The position numbers were made by a program, and so were the translations under genes. From Anaerolinea sp. (lineage in GTDB: Bacteria > Chloroflexota > Anaerolineae > Anaerolineales > Anaerolineaceae), in assembly GCA_020216845.1 (NCBI GenBank), contig JAIWNK010000151.1:1-14204 (forward strand): DNA of 14,204 bases. The letters are read 5' to 3'. The first letter of the stretch is position 1. The number at the start of each line of letters is the position of its first letter. Below are positions 5,617 through 13,335 of this stretch, in pieces. The notes under the pieces are model-generated. The model did not search any database and was not told the origin of the DNA. It saw only the letters and a program-made list of their open reading frames with translations.

Positions 5617-8007
5617 ATGGACGAAAAGACCCTCATCACACTTGAATATCCAAAAATTTTGGAACGCCTGGCAAGTTACGCCGCGTTCAGCGCTTCCGCA
5701 GAGCTGGCGCGCAGCCTGCGCCCCACCAACAAACTGGAAGAAGTGCAAGAACGCCTGGCTTGCACCACCGAAGCCCGCAAGCTGCTCAGTGTCCGCTCCG
5801 AAACAACCATCGGCGGCGCCACTGACATTCGTCCGCTGCTAGACCGCGCCGGCCGCGGCGCGGTGTTGCTGACAACCGAATTGCTGGAAATACGCAACAC
5901 CCTGATCAGCGCTCGAGACCTTGCCCGCACCTTTGAACGTCTGGGCGAGGCCTATCCGCACCTGAAGGCCATTGCAGAGCCGCTTTCACCGCCCGCCGGG
6001 CTGATTGAGGCCATCTCGCAGACCATCTCTGAGCGCGGCGACATTCTCGATACCGCCTCACCGCGGCTCGGCTCGATTCGCGCCGAGCTAAAAACAGCCC
6101 ACGAGCGCCTGCTCAGCCGGCTGGAACGCATGATCAACGACCCCAAGCTCTCGCCCATCTTACAAGAACAGCTCATCACCCAACGCAACGGACGGTATGT
6201 CATCCCGCTGCGCGCTGACTTCAAAGGACGGATCAAGTCCATCGTCCACGATCAATCCTCCTCCGGTGCAACCCTATTCGTTGAACCGCTCGTGGTGGTA
6301 GAACTCAACAACCGCTGGCATGAGTTGCAACTGGCCGAGCGCGATGAAGAACGCCGCATTCTGGCCGAACTTTCGGACCGCATCGGCAGCCATGCAGCAG
6401 CGCTGAAAGCCATGGTCAACGCCTTGGCCGCCCTGGATTTTACCCTGATGTGCGCCAAATATGCCGAAGACCTGCGCGCCGCCGAGCCAATCGTCATCCC
6501 TTTCCGCAACGAACGCAAAGGCGAACACCCCGGCAGCACCATTCGGCTCTACCGCGCCCGGCACCCCTTGCTAGACCCACAAACCGTTGTGCCGATTGAT
6601 GTCGATTTGGATGAACGCACCTTTGCCCTCGTCATCACCGGCCCCAACACCGGCGGCAAGACCGTCACACTCAAAACGGTTGGCCTCCTGGCACTCATGG
6701 CCCAATCGGGCCTACACATCCCCGCCCAATCTGGCTCAACCCTCAGCCTGTTCAATAACATTTATGCCGACATCGGCGATGAACAATCCATCGAACAATC
6801 ACTTTCGACCTTTTCCGGCCACATCACCAACATCGTGCGCATCCTGCAACATGCCGGGCGGCGCACCCTGATCATTCTGGACGAATTGGGCGCCGGCACC
6901 GACCCACAAGAAGGTGCCGCCCTGGCTCGCGCCATCCTGGCCCATTTGATTGAGCAACGCATCCCTTGCCTGGTTGCCACCCACTACCCCGAGCTGAAAG
7001 CCTATGCCCATAGCACCCCCGGGGTCGTCAATGCCAGCCTGGAATTTGACCTGCAAACCCTGCGGCCAACCTACCACCTGACCCTGGGCTTGCCGGGGCG
7101 TTCCAACGCCTTGGCCATTGCACAGCGCTTGGGCCTGCCGGAAGACATCATTCAGGCCGCACGCACCCTGATCAACCCAACCGACTTGCGCGCCGAAGAC
7201 CTGCTGGATGAAATTCACCACCAACGCAACCTGGCACGCAAAGCCCGCGCCGCTGCCGAACAGGCCCAAAAAGAAGCCGAAAAACTGCAAGCCCAACTAA
7301 CCGCCCGCCTGGAAAAGGTCGAAGAAGAGCGTTTGGCGCTGCTGGAGACGACGCGTGCCGCAGCAGAACAGCAGACGGAGGCACTGCAAGCCGAGCTCGA
7401 CGAAGTGCGGCGCGCCCTGCAGCGCGCCCGCCAACCCCTGGACGCAATCAAACCACTCCAGGCTCAGCTGCAAAACCTGCAAGAACAGATTGAGCCGCCT
7501 GCCCCGCGGCAACTCACATCCGAGGCGCTCACGGCCCCTCGTCCGTTGCGCGTGGGCGAACGCGTGCGTCTGCGTTCGCTCAACGCCGAGGGCACCATCA
7601 CCGCCCTGGCACAGGAAGATGCCGAGGTACAAATTGGCAATTTACGCGTGCGCGCCCGCCTCAACGATATACAACGCCGCAAAGACAGCGAAACTGAAGC
7701 CCCTGCCGAACCGCAGCGCAGCGTACGCGTCAGCGAAGGCATCACCCTTCTGCACCCTTCCCCGGGCATGGAGCTAGACCTGCGCGGGCAACGCGCCGAG
7801 GACGCCCAAGATGCACTGGAAACCTACCTGGAATCGGCTGCCCTGGCCGGGCTGCCTTTTGTGCGCATCATTCACGGCAAAGGCACGGGGCGCTTGCGGG
7901 TCATTGTGCGCGAGGTGCTGCGCGCCTCGCCGCATGTGCGCCGCTTTGAAACCGCCCAGGAAAAAGAGGGCGGCGACGGCGTCACCATTGCTCATTTGGA
8001 AGATTGA
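5617..8007 (+). CDS. mutS2: MutS2 family ATPase and Smr-domain nuclease
   Basis: 796 aa, the usual length for MutS2. The start at the ATG at 5617 (MDEKTLITLEYPKIL) matches the family N terminus. An ATG six codons upstream (5599) adds a stretch not typical of MutS2. Neither has a clear ribosome site. An N-terminal helical core and clamp precede the ATPase: Walker A TGPNTGGKT (from about 341) and Walker B LIILDELGAGTDPQEGAAL. A long charged coiled coil (about 525-625) and a KOW-like beta segment (LRVGERVRLRS) lead to the C-terminal Smr domain, with LDLRG and HGKGTGRLR. MutS2 proteins act on branched DNA to limit recombination, or on collided ribosomes to rescue them, depending on the species. 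The sequence does not decide between these. A 157-nt gap from the GGDEF-EAL gene contains a CTTGCCGT tandem duplication (5529-5544) and no terminator. Confidence 0.96.
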   Translation: MDEKTLITLEYPKILERLASYAAFSASAELARSLRPTNKLEEVQERLACTTEARKLLSVRSETTIGGATDIRPLLDRAGRGAVLLTTELLEIRNTLISARDLARTFERLGEAYPHLKAIAEPLSPPAGLIEAISQTISERGDILDTASPRLGSIRAELKTAHERLLSRLERMINDPKLSPILQEQLITQRNGRYVIPLRADFKGRIKSIVHDQSSSGATLFVEPLVVVELNNRWHELQLAERDEERRILAELSDRIGSHAAALKAMVNALAALDFTLMCAKYAEDLRAAEPIVIPFRNERKGEHPGSTIRLYRARHPLLDPQTVVPIDVDLDERTFALVITGPNTGGKTVTLKTVGLLALMAQSGLHIPAQSGSTLSLFNNIYADIGDEQSIEQSLSTFSGHITNIVRILQHAGRRTLIILDELGAGTDPQEGAALARAILAHLIEQRIPCLVATHYPELKAYAHSTPGVVNASLEFDLQTLRPTYHLTLGLPGRSNALAIAQRLGLPEDIIQAARTLINPTDLRAEDLLDEIHHQRNLARKARAAAEQAQKEAEKLQAQLTARLEKVEEERLALLETTRAAAEQQTEALQAELDEVRRALQRARQPLDAIKPLQAQLQNLQEQIEPPAPRQLTSEALTAPRPLRVGERVRLRSLNAEGTITALAQEDAEVQIGNLRVRARLNDIQRRKDSETEAPAEPQRSVRVSEGITLLHPSPGMELDLRGQRAEDAQDALETYLESAALAGLPFVRIIHGKGTGRLRVIVREVLRASPHVRRFETAQEKEGGDGVTIAHLED

Positions 8008-8072
8008 CCCCGCCACATCCTGTCATTTCCAGCGGCTGAATCGCTTTACCGCTTGAAACGATTAAAATCCAA

Positions 8073-8094
8073 GCCAGGTTCGACAAAACCTGGC
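8073..8094. other. Stem-loop in the leader of the sulfite-oxidase-like gene
   Basis: GCCAGGTT (8073-8080) and AACCTGGC (8087-8094) form a perfect 8-bp stem with a six-base loop CGACAA, lying 44-65 nt before the ATG at 8138. It is followed by five A residues rather than T residues on the plus strand, so it does not look like an intrinsic terminator for mutS2. It may be a leader-RNA element or a binding site for a dimeric regulator. Confidence 0.45.
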
Positions 8095-8137
8095 AAAAAG
8101 GCATCTGCTGCGCGATACTCTATCCAACGAGGTTGCC

Positions 8138-8779
8138 ATGTTTGAAAATTTCGCTCAACGCAAAAAAGATGAAGAACGTATGCGCGCCGAGGGACGCTTG
8201 CCCCCCGGCCAATCGCTGACCAACAAATTTCCCGTGCTGCACTACGGCCCGGTGCCATCGTTTGACCCAACAACCTGGACTTTTCGCGCCTGGGGCGAGG
8301 TGGAACAACCGCTCACCCTCACCTGGGAGCAATTCAATCAACTGCCACGCCAACGCGTGCGCATGGACTTACACTGCGTCACACGCTGGAGCAAATTCGA
8401 TACGGAATGGGAAGGCGTTTCTGTGCGCACCCTGCTGGAACAAGGCCTCCTGCGCCTGCTGCCTACGGCCCGCTTCGTCTTGCAACACGCCGAATTTGGC
8501 TATACCACCAACATCCCGCTTGAGGTGGCCCTGGCCGAAAACTTCTTGCTTGCCACCCATCACAATGGACAGCCGCTCACACCCGATCACGGCTACCCGC
8601 TGCGCGGCGTTGTTGGCGCCATCCCTGGCCGCACCGACCTGAAGACCCCTTACCTGTGGAAAGGGGCCAAATGGCTGCGCGGGTTGGAATTCCTGCAAAC
8701 GGATCGCCTCGGCTTTTGGGAAGAAGCCGGTTATCACAACAACGCCGATGTTTGGGCAGAAGAACGAATGCGCTTTTAG
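8138..8779 (+). CDS. Sulfite-oxidase-like molybdopterin oxidoreductase
   Basis: 213 aa, the length of the small cytoplasmic sulfite-oxidase-like family (molybdopterin catalytic domain only, with no haem or dimerisation domain). FRAWGEVEQPLTLTWEQF (49-66) and the C80-containing DLHCVTRWS, with the cysteine in the position of the molybdenum ligand, are diagnostic. The C terminus KGAKWLRGLEF...GFWEEAGYHNNADVWAEER is typical. There is no signal peptide, so the enzyme is expected to stay in the cytoplasm, unlike exported MsrP. Between the PLR motif and WKGAKW the protein has GVVGAIPGRTDLKTPYL, longer than the short PLRLVVP-type loop I associate with the family. This may be a lineage variant. The ATG at 8138 follows GAGG by about six bases. 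The physiological substrate and electron partner are unknown. The stop overlaps the convergent LysM gene by 4 nt. Confidence 0.88.
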   Translation: MFENFAQRKKDEERMRAEGRLPPGQSLTNKFPVLHYGPVPSFDPTTWTFRAWGEVEQPLTLTWEQFNQLPRQRVRMDLHCVTRWSKFDTEWEGVSVRTLLEQGLLRLLPTARFVLQHAEFGYTTNIPLEVALAENFLLATHHNGQPLTPDHGYPLRGVVGAIPGRTDLKTPYLWKGAKWLRGLEFLQTDRLGFWEEAGYHNNADVWAEERMRF

Positions 8780-9552
8780 CGGCGGCTCATGCGCGCTGCA
8801 TAGACGCCAAAGCCAATCCCGCCCAAAATCACCAGCACGCCCAACACAGCCAACACCGGCGAACGTTTGGTTGGCTGATCATCCGGCGAAACCGGGTCCG
8901 TCAGGGCACTGCGCTGTGCGCCAAAATCCAACGTAGATTGATCCCCGGCGCGCAGTGTAATCGTATAGGTCGTGCGGCGAGTGGCATTGTAGCCGATCGG
9001 AATGCCCATGCTGACGGTATATTCGCCCTCTGGCAAGTCTTCAAAGCAAACTGCCTTGCCATCGGCGGTCGTCTGACCGGTGCGCGAGATGGTGTTGCCG
9101 CGATTGCTCATGCTAATCGCCCCGCCCGCCAACGGCTCTTCCCCTGCGTCAATTTGCGCATTGCCGTTGACATCTTCGTACAGGTAAATGCAAATGAACC
9201 CCGTGCCGTTGAAGGGCGTCGGCGTCGGCAAAATGGATGTCGGCGTCAACGTTGGCCCGCTCAATGGCGTCGCCGTCGGCAAGAAACCCAACACCAGTTC
9301 TTGCCCAACTTGCAAGTTGGTGCATTCAGGATTGATGTTGTTCAACGCTCGCAGCTGCTCCAACGGAATGTTGTTGAGCAGCGAAATGCCCAAACAGGTA
9401 TCATTGGGTTGGACGATGTAAACAATGCGCCCATCTGCGCCCGGCGTTGGCGTCAGGTAATAAACCTGCGCCGCCGGCCCAGCTTGCACAGGCACCGTGC
9501 ACAAAAGCACAACCCACACCGCCAGCAAGATAAAAATCAGTTTCCGTGACAT
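8776..9552 (-). CDS. Secreted LysM protein with SdrD-like repeat domain and C-terminal membrane anchor
   Basis: 258 aa from the ATG at 9552. A Sec signal peptide (about 1-24, cleaved after PVQA) is followed by a LysM domain (about 43-88, IVYIVQPNDTCLGISLLNNI...NLQVGQELVLG) expected to bind peptidoglycan or related glycans. A Thr/Pro linker (90-116) leads to a prealbumin-like SdrD-type domain (about 119-211), with the calcium-loop-like YEDVNGNAQIDAGEEPL and GKAVCFEDLPEGEYTV. A membrane helix (231-252) and the basic tail ARMSRR act as a stop-transfer anchor, leaving most of the protein outside the cell. There is no sortase motif. Cysteines at 53 and 77 (LysM) and 121 and 169 could form disulfides. 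An upstream ATG at 9660 in the same frame would bury the signal peptide and is rejected. A TATAAT lies six bases before the ATG, so the message is probably leaderless. Confidence 0.88.
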   Translation of the reverse strand: MSRKLIFILLAVWVVLLCTVPVQAGPAAQVYYLTPTPGADGRIVYIVQPNDTCLGISLLNNIPLEQLRALNNINPECTNLQVGQELVLGFLPTATPLSGPTLTPTSILPTPTPFNGTGFICIYLYEDVNGNAQIDAGEEPLAGGAISMSNRGNTISRTGQTTADGKAVCFEDLPEGEYTVSMGIPIGYNATRRTTYTITLRAGDQSTLDFGAQRSALTDPVSPDDQPTKRSPVLAVLGVLVILGGIGFGVYAARMSRR

Positions 9553-9558
9553 AATCGG

Positions 9559-9587
9559 ATTATAACATTTTTTATCAGTCGCACCAA
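9559..9587 (-). promoter_or_regulatory. Promoter of the LysM gene, probably leaderless
   Basis: On the minus strand TTGGTG (9587-9582) and TATAAT (9564-9559) are separated by 17 nt, and the ATG at 9552 begins six bases after the -10 box. A transcript starting at the usual distance would begin at or next to the A of ATG, leaving no room for a ribosome-binding site. Confidence 0.55.
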
Positions 9588-9602
9588 CAATTGCCATCGC
9601 CC

Positions 9603-9611
9603 TGGTATAAT
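9603..9611 (+). promoter_or_regulatory. Extended -10 promoter of purA
   Basis: TGGTATAAT is a perfect TGnTATAAT extended -10 element, which can work without a good -35, and no -35 is visible at 17 nt. Transcription would begin near 9618, giving a leader of about 30 nt that contains GAGG (9633-9636) before the purA ATG at 9647. It lies back to back with the LysM promoter. Confidence 0.6.
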
Positions 9612-9646
9612 AGTCTTTGTTCAAACAAGTCTGTGAGGTAATTCTT

Positions 9647-10954
9647 ATGACGATCATCATTGTCGTTGGCGCTCAATGGGGCGATGAGGGAAAAGGGCGA
9701 GTCGTTGACCTGCTCTCCGAAGAAGTTGAGGTCGTGGCACGCTATAACGGCGGCGATAATGCCGGTCACACCGTTACCCTGAACGATCAAACCTTCAAAC
9801 TGCACCTCATCCCTTCTGGCATCATTCACCCCCACACCCTGGCCATGCTTGGCAATGGGGTTGTCATCAATCCGCTTGCTTTGTTATCCGAAATGCAAAC
9901 CCTGCGCTCAGCCGGGTTGGTTATTAATGAACAGCGCCTGCGCCTGTCTTATGCGGCGCACCTGATCACACCAGCACACCGCGCCCTGGATGCCGCCCAA
10001 GAGGCGGCGCGCGGCAACTGTTCCATCGGCACAACCGGGCGCGGCATTGGCCCGGCCTACACCGACCGGGCCGCCCGTCAGGGCCTGCGCCTGGGCGACA
10101 TCTTGAAAAACGACTTCGAACAGCGCTTGCAGCAGCATTTGCAAGCTGCCAATCACACCCTGCAAGCCCTGTATGGCGCCGCCCACCTCGACATTCATCA
10201 AGCCATGGCCGACTATCTGCCGGCTGCCCTGGCGTTGCGCCCTTATATCGGCGATGTGGGCCAGGAACTGCATAATCTGTTGCGCTCCGGCAAACGCTTG
10301 CTCATCGAGGGCGCTCAAGGCTGCTTACTTGACCTGGACCTGGGCAGCTATCCCTATGTCACCAGCTCTTGCACCACGGCTGCCGGTGCCCTGGCCGGGC
10401 TTGGGCTTGGCCTGCAACCGGCTGAACGCGTCATCGGCGTGACCAAAGCCTTCCAAACCCGCGTTGGCGCCGGGCCCTTCCCCACCGAAGTCTTCGGTGC
10501 CGAAGCAGAGCGCTTGCGCGGCAGCGGTGCCAACCCATGGGATGAATTTGGCACCACCACCGGGCGCGCCCGCCGCGTTGGTTGGCTCGATGGCGTCTTG
10601 TTGCGCTATGCGGTGCGCATCAACGGCCTGACCGAATTGATCCTCACCAAGCTCGATATCCTCAGCGGCCTGGAAACCGTGCGCATTGCCACGAGTTATG
10701 TCGAAAACCTGACCGCCCGTCACGAAACGTTACCGCTTGGCCCTTCCAATTTGAGCAACGTTGCGCCAATCTACGAAGAAGTGCCCGGTTGGAGCGAGCC
10801 CTTGGGGGCCCTGCGCCATTGGCAAGACCTGCCGCAAGCAGCACAACACTTCATCCGGCGCATTGAAACCATTGCCGGTTGCCCAGTGCGTCAGGTTTCG
10901 GTTGGCCCTGAGCGTAGCCAAATCATTGATGTACCCAATGCCAACGAAGCCTAA
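9647..10954 (+). CDS. purA: Adenylosuccinate synthetase
   Basis: 435 aa, the normal length for PurA. It joins IMP and aspartate with GTP hydrolysis to make adenylosuccinate, the first step from IMP to AMP, in the cytoplasm. The N-terminal GTP loop GAQWGDEGKG (8-17) contains catalytic D13. The second signature YNGGDNAGHT carries catalytic H41. Further family motifs are SIGTTGRGIGPAYTDRAAR, IEGAQGCLLDLDLGSYPYVT, TRVGAGPFPTE and NGLTELILTKLDIL. The ATG at 9647 is preferred over the upstream in-frame ATG at 9617 because it begins the conserved strand (MTIIIVVGAQWG) and has a GAGG site. The 3' end overlaps the following lipoprotein gene by 17 nt, suggesting co-transcription, though the two products have no obvious functional link. 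Confidence 0.98.
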   Translation: MTIIIVVGAQWGDEGKGRVVDLLSEEVEVVARYNGGDNAGHTVTLNDQTFKLHLIPSGIIHPHTLAMLGNGVVINPLALLSEMQTLRSAGLVINEQRLRLSYAAHLITPAHRALDAAQEAARGNCSIGTTGRGIGPAYTDRAARQGLRLGDILKNDFEQRLQQHLQAANHTLQALYGAAHLDIHQAMADYLPAALALRPYIGDVGQELHNLLRSGKRLLIEGAQGCLLDLDLGSYPYVTSSCTTAAGALAGLGLGLQPAERVIGVTKAFQTRVGAGPFPTEVFGAEAERLRGSGANPWDEFGTTTGRARRVGWLDGVLLRYAVRINGLTELILTKLDILSGLETVRIATSYVENLTARHETLPLGPSNLSNVAPIYEEVPGWSEPLGALRHWQDLPQAAQHFIRRIETIAGCPVRQVSVGPERSQIIDVPNANEA

Positions 10955-11729
10955 CCTCGTTGCCCTGCTCGTGCTGCTGTTCCTGCTCATCAGCTGCGCC
11001 CCGCAGCAAACCCCACTGCCTGCCACCCCCACCCCCACATTGACATGGACGCCAACGATTGTGTGGTTCCCGTCCACACAAACGCCCACGCCCTATCTCC
11101 CCCCCACGCCACAGCCCACGCCCAACCTGCGCCCCACCCTACCCTCCCCCCTGCTGTCAGATGCCCTGCAAGACCCCCAAACCTGGATGACCGGACGGTT
11201 GGATGCCGGCGTCATCTCCGCCGAACAACAACGCATCAGCTTATCCATCTCCCAACCGCTTGGCAGCCTGCTCAGCCTGCGCAACGGCCCCGTGTTGACC
11301 GATTTTTACCTGCAAGCCACCGCAGCACTCAACCTTTGTCAGGGAGAAGATGTTTATGGTCTGGCCTTCCGTGCCAGCGATGTCGGTGACCTATACCGGC
11401 TGTTGCTGCGTTGTGATGGACAGGCACGTCTGGAGCGCACGCGTGCCTACCAAGCCAGCATCATCACCAACTGGACCCCGCTGATTGGCGTGCCCGTCGG
11501 CGCCCCGCAAAAGGTGAAGATTGGCATCTGGATGTCGGGGCGCGAGATGCGCATCTTCGTCAACGACCATTTCCAATTTGCCGGGCGCGATGCCGTCTGG
11601 ACAGAAGGACGTATTGGGGTGTTTGCGCGGGCTGCCAGCAAAAGCCCCGTCTCGGTCAGTTTTGAAGAGATACAAATCTGGGCCATTGATGCCCTCTCTG
11701 CCGCCCCCCTGGCCACCCCAACGCCTTAG
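10938..11729 (+). CDS. Lipoprotein with Pro/Thr-rich linker and beta-sandwich domain
   Basis: 263 aa from the ATG at 10938 (an ATG at 10929 is equally possible). Neither has a good ribosome site, so translation may depend on ribosomes ending purA, which it overlaps by 17 nt. Residues 1-19 form a lipoprotein signal with the lipobox LISC, so C20 should be lipidated and the protein anchored outside the membrane. A Pro/Thr linker (about 21-72, repeated TPTP and PTP) is followed by a beta-rich domain (about 75-250). Phrases such as DFYLQATAAL, DVYGLAFRASDVGDLYRLLLRCDG, KIGIWMSGREMRIFVNDHFQF and GRIGVFARA resemble concanavalin-like sandwich domains of the LamG/DUF1080 type. Those often bind or act on sugars. 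I cannot identify catalytic residues, so its role is unknown. Confidence 0.8.
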   Translation: MPTKPNLVALLVLLFLLISCAPQQTPLPATPTPTLTWTPTIVWFPSTQTPTPYLPPTPQPTPNLRPTLPSPLLSDALQDPQTWMTGRLDAGVISAEQQRISLSISQPLGSLLSLRNGPVLTDFYLQATAALNLCQGEDVYGLAFRASDVGDLYRLLLRCDGQARLERTRAYQASIITNWTPLIGVPVGAPQKVKIGIWMSGREMRIFVNDHFQFAGRDAVWTEGRIGVFARAASKSPVSVSFEEIQIWAIDALSAAPLATPTP

Positions 11730-13309
11730 AGCGTTCGCACCATGTACAATTCACCGGGCTCAAAGCCCCGTCGGGCGTAATAGGGGCGCGTGCCCACTGC
11801 CGCAATGACGGCCAACCGCCGGAAGCCGCGCTGCGCGGCCAACTGCGCCGCCTCTTCCAGCAGGCGCGTGCCCAAACCAGCGTGCTGCGCCGCTCCCGCC
11901 TGCTCAGCCCCCACGGCCAAGGCCTGCCCATATACATGCACCTCACGAATTAACGCCGCCCCCTCCAAATCGGACATGCCCAAAGGGGCTGATTCCGGCC
12001 CCGGCAACGAAAGGCGCAAATAGCCCGCCAATTGACCGGTCGGCAAAACGAATTGCAAAAAATGCTCCTCGGCCCACCCCGCCGGATACGTCAGGTCTTG
12101 CAGGCGCAATTGCTCAACTGCAACCGCCTGGCCACGCACCTCGCGACAGCGGATGCAATGGCAACGTTGGCCGCGTCGCGCCACTTCATTCAACACATCT
12201 TGCCGCAAACTGGAACGGCGACTGCCCGCCACAATGTGTTGCGCAGGAATGTCGCGAATAATACGGTTCACACGACAATAGGGCGGAATGGTCGGCTTGA
12301 TCGTTGCCAACAGGTCAATCAACGTCTCCGTGTCATAGGGCTGATACGCCCCCTCCTGCCAAAACTTGTACAAAGCAGCAGATTCAAGCAATTGCGTCGG
12401 GTAAATTTTGATCTCATCCGGACAATAGCCCTGCCAAAGCCGCGCAAAATCTTCCCGATCGCTCTCGGGCGTTGCCCCCAACAAATTCGGCATCCAATGC
12501 AGCACGATCTTAAACCCCGCGGCGCGCAGCAAAGCCGTTGCCTGCAAGGTCTGCGCCGCAGTATGCCCGCGTCGGTTGAGCGCCAAAATGCGCTCATCCA
12601 GGCTCTGTGCGCCCATCTGCACCTTCGTCACCCCCAAACGACGCAGCCAGGTCAGCTCCGCCGCCGTCACCTGATCAGGGCGCAACTCCACCACCAGCCC
12701 CACATTGCGGCTGCGCGCCGTCTCGTTGCGTTGCTGCGCCTCAGCCAGGCTGTGCGATTCACAACCATTCAGCGCGTCGAAACAGCGCTGCACAAACGCC
12801 TCCTGATAGCTGCGCGGGTAACTACTCCACGAACCGCCCAAAATCAGCAGCTCAATCTTATCAATTGGATGTCCAACCGCAACGTAGGAATCAAGCCGCG
12901 AACGCACTTGAGCGTAGGGGTCAAAGCCATGTTGAAAAGCGCGCGCTGCCCCCGGCTCATCCGCAAGATAGCTCTTGGGCATATCGGCTTCGGTTGGGCA
13001 AAAAATGCACTGCCCCGGGCAAGGATAAGGCCGCGTTAGCACCGTCACCGTCGTCACCCCCGACAAGCTACGCACCGGTTTCATGCGAATGCGCGCCAAC
13101 AGCGCCGCATCCGCCGCCCATTCGCCGCTCGCCACCAATTGCTGATAGATCGCCACCAGCACGTGCTTGGCCAGATATCCCCCGCCCGGCAAGGGGTAAC
13201 GGCGCGTCACCGCGAACACATCCGCTCCGTTGCGCACCTCTTCTAAAATCTTGCGCGCCAGCGAGGCTTGTTCGGGGGTAATTTTATGTGCTTCCAGCCA
13301 CTCATCCAT
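11726..13309 (-). CDS. elp3: Elp3-family tRNA uridine-34 radical SAM and acetyltransferase enzyme
   Basis: 527 aa, full length for the family. A short helical N terminus (TPEQASLARKILEEVRNG) precedes the radical SAM domain with the cluster motif C97-x3-C101-x2-C104 in PYPCPGQCIFCPTE, plus LLILGGSWSSYP and the conserved VELRPDQVT, QMGAQSLDE and HWMPNLLGATPESD stretches. A cysteine-rich element (CHCIRCREV) lies before the C-terminal GNAT domain (about 430-527), with an acetyl-CoA-binding AQHAGLGTRLLEEA and the typical PYYARRGFEPGELYMVR end. Elp3 makes the 5-carboxymethyl group on wobble U34 of tRNA. In bacteria it acts without the other Elongator subunits, and a Chloroflexota member (Dehalococcoides) has been studied structurally. 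No ribosome site precedes the ATG. It is divergent, by 26 bp, from a Trm9-like methyltransferase, and its stop overlaps that of the lipoprotein gene. Confidence 0.95.
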   Translation of the reverse strand: MDEWLEAHKITPEQASLARKILEEVRNGADVFAVTRRYPLPGGGYLAKHVLVAIYQQLVASGEWAADAALLARIRMKPVRSLSGVTTVTVLTRPYPCPGQCIFCPTEADMPKSYLADEPGAARAFQHGFDPYAQVRSRLDSYVAVGHPIDKIELLILGGSWSSYPRSYQEAFVQRCFDALNGCESHSLAEAQQRNETARSRNVGLVVELRPDQVTAAELTWLRRLGVTKVQMGAQSLDERILALNRRGHTAAQTLQATALLRAAGFKIVLHWMPNLLGATPESDREDFARLWQGYCPDEIKIYPTQLLESAALYKFWQEGAYQPYDTETLIDLLATIKPTIPPYCRVNRIIRDIPAQHIVAGSRRSSLRQDVLNEVARRGQRCHCIRCREVRGQAVAVEQLRLQDLTYPAGWAEEHFLQFVLPTGQLAGYLRLSLPGPESAPLGMSDLEGAALIREVHVYGQALAVGAEQAGAAQHAGLGTRLLEEAAQLAAQRGFRRLAVIAAVGTRPYYARRGFEPGELYMVRTL

Positions 13310-13322
13310 AAGAAAGCCGTGT

Positions 13323-13328
13323 TACAAT
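13323..13328 (+). promoter_or_regulatory. Putative -10 box of the methyltransferase gene
   Basis: TACAAT on the plus strand ends seven bases before the ATG at 13336, so a transcript starting at the usual distance would be leaderless. The divergent Elp3 start at 13309 is only 26 bp away, so the two genes must share or overlap their control region. No -35 match is seen. Confidence 0.4.
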
Positions 13329-13335
13329 CGAAACC

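Noticed and set aside
8073..8094. The stem-loop as an intrinsic terminator of mutS2
   Set aside because: The plus strand has A residues, not T residues, after the stem, and no minus-strand gene ends here.
8656..9549. A 297-codon plus-strand open frame
   Set aside because: It starts inside the sulfite-oxidase-like gene and runs antisense to the LysM gene, whose signal peptide, LysM domain and anchor are clear.
12032..13039. A 335-codon plus-strand open frame
   Set aside because: It is antisense to the Elp3 gene, with no family resemblance. It is a shadow frame.
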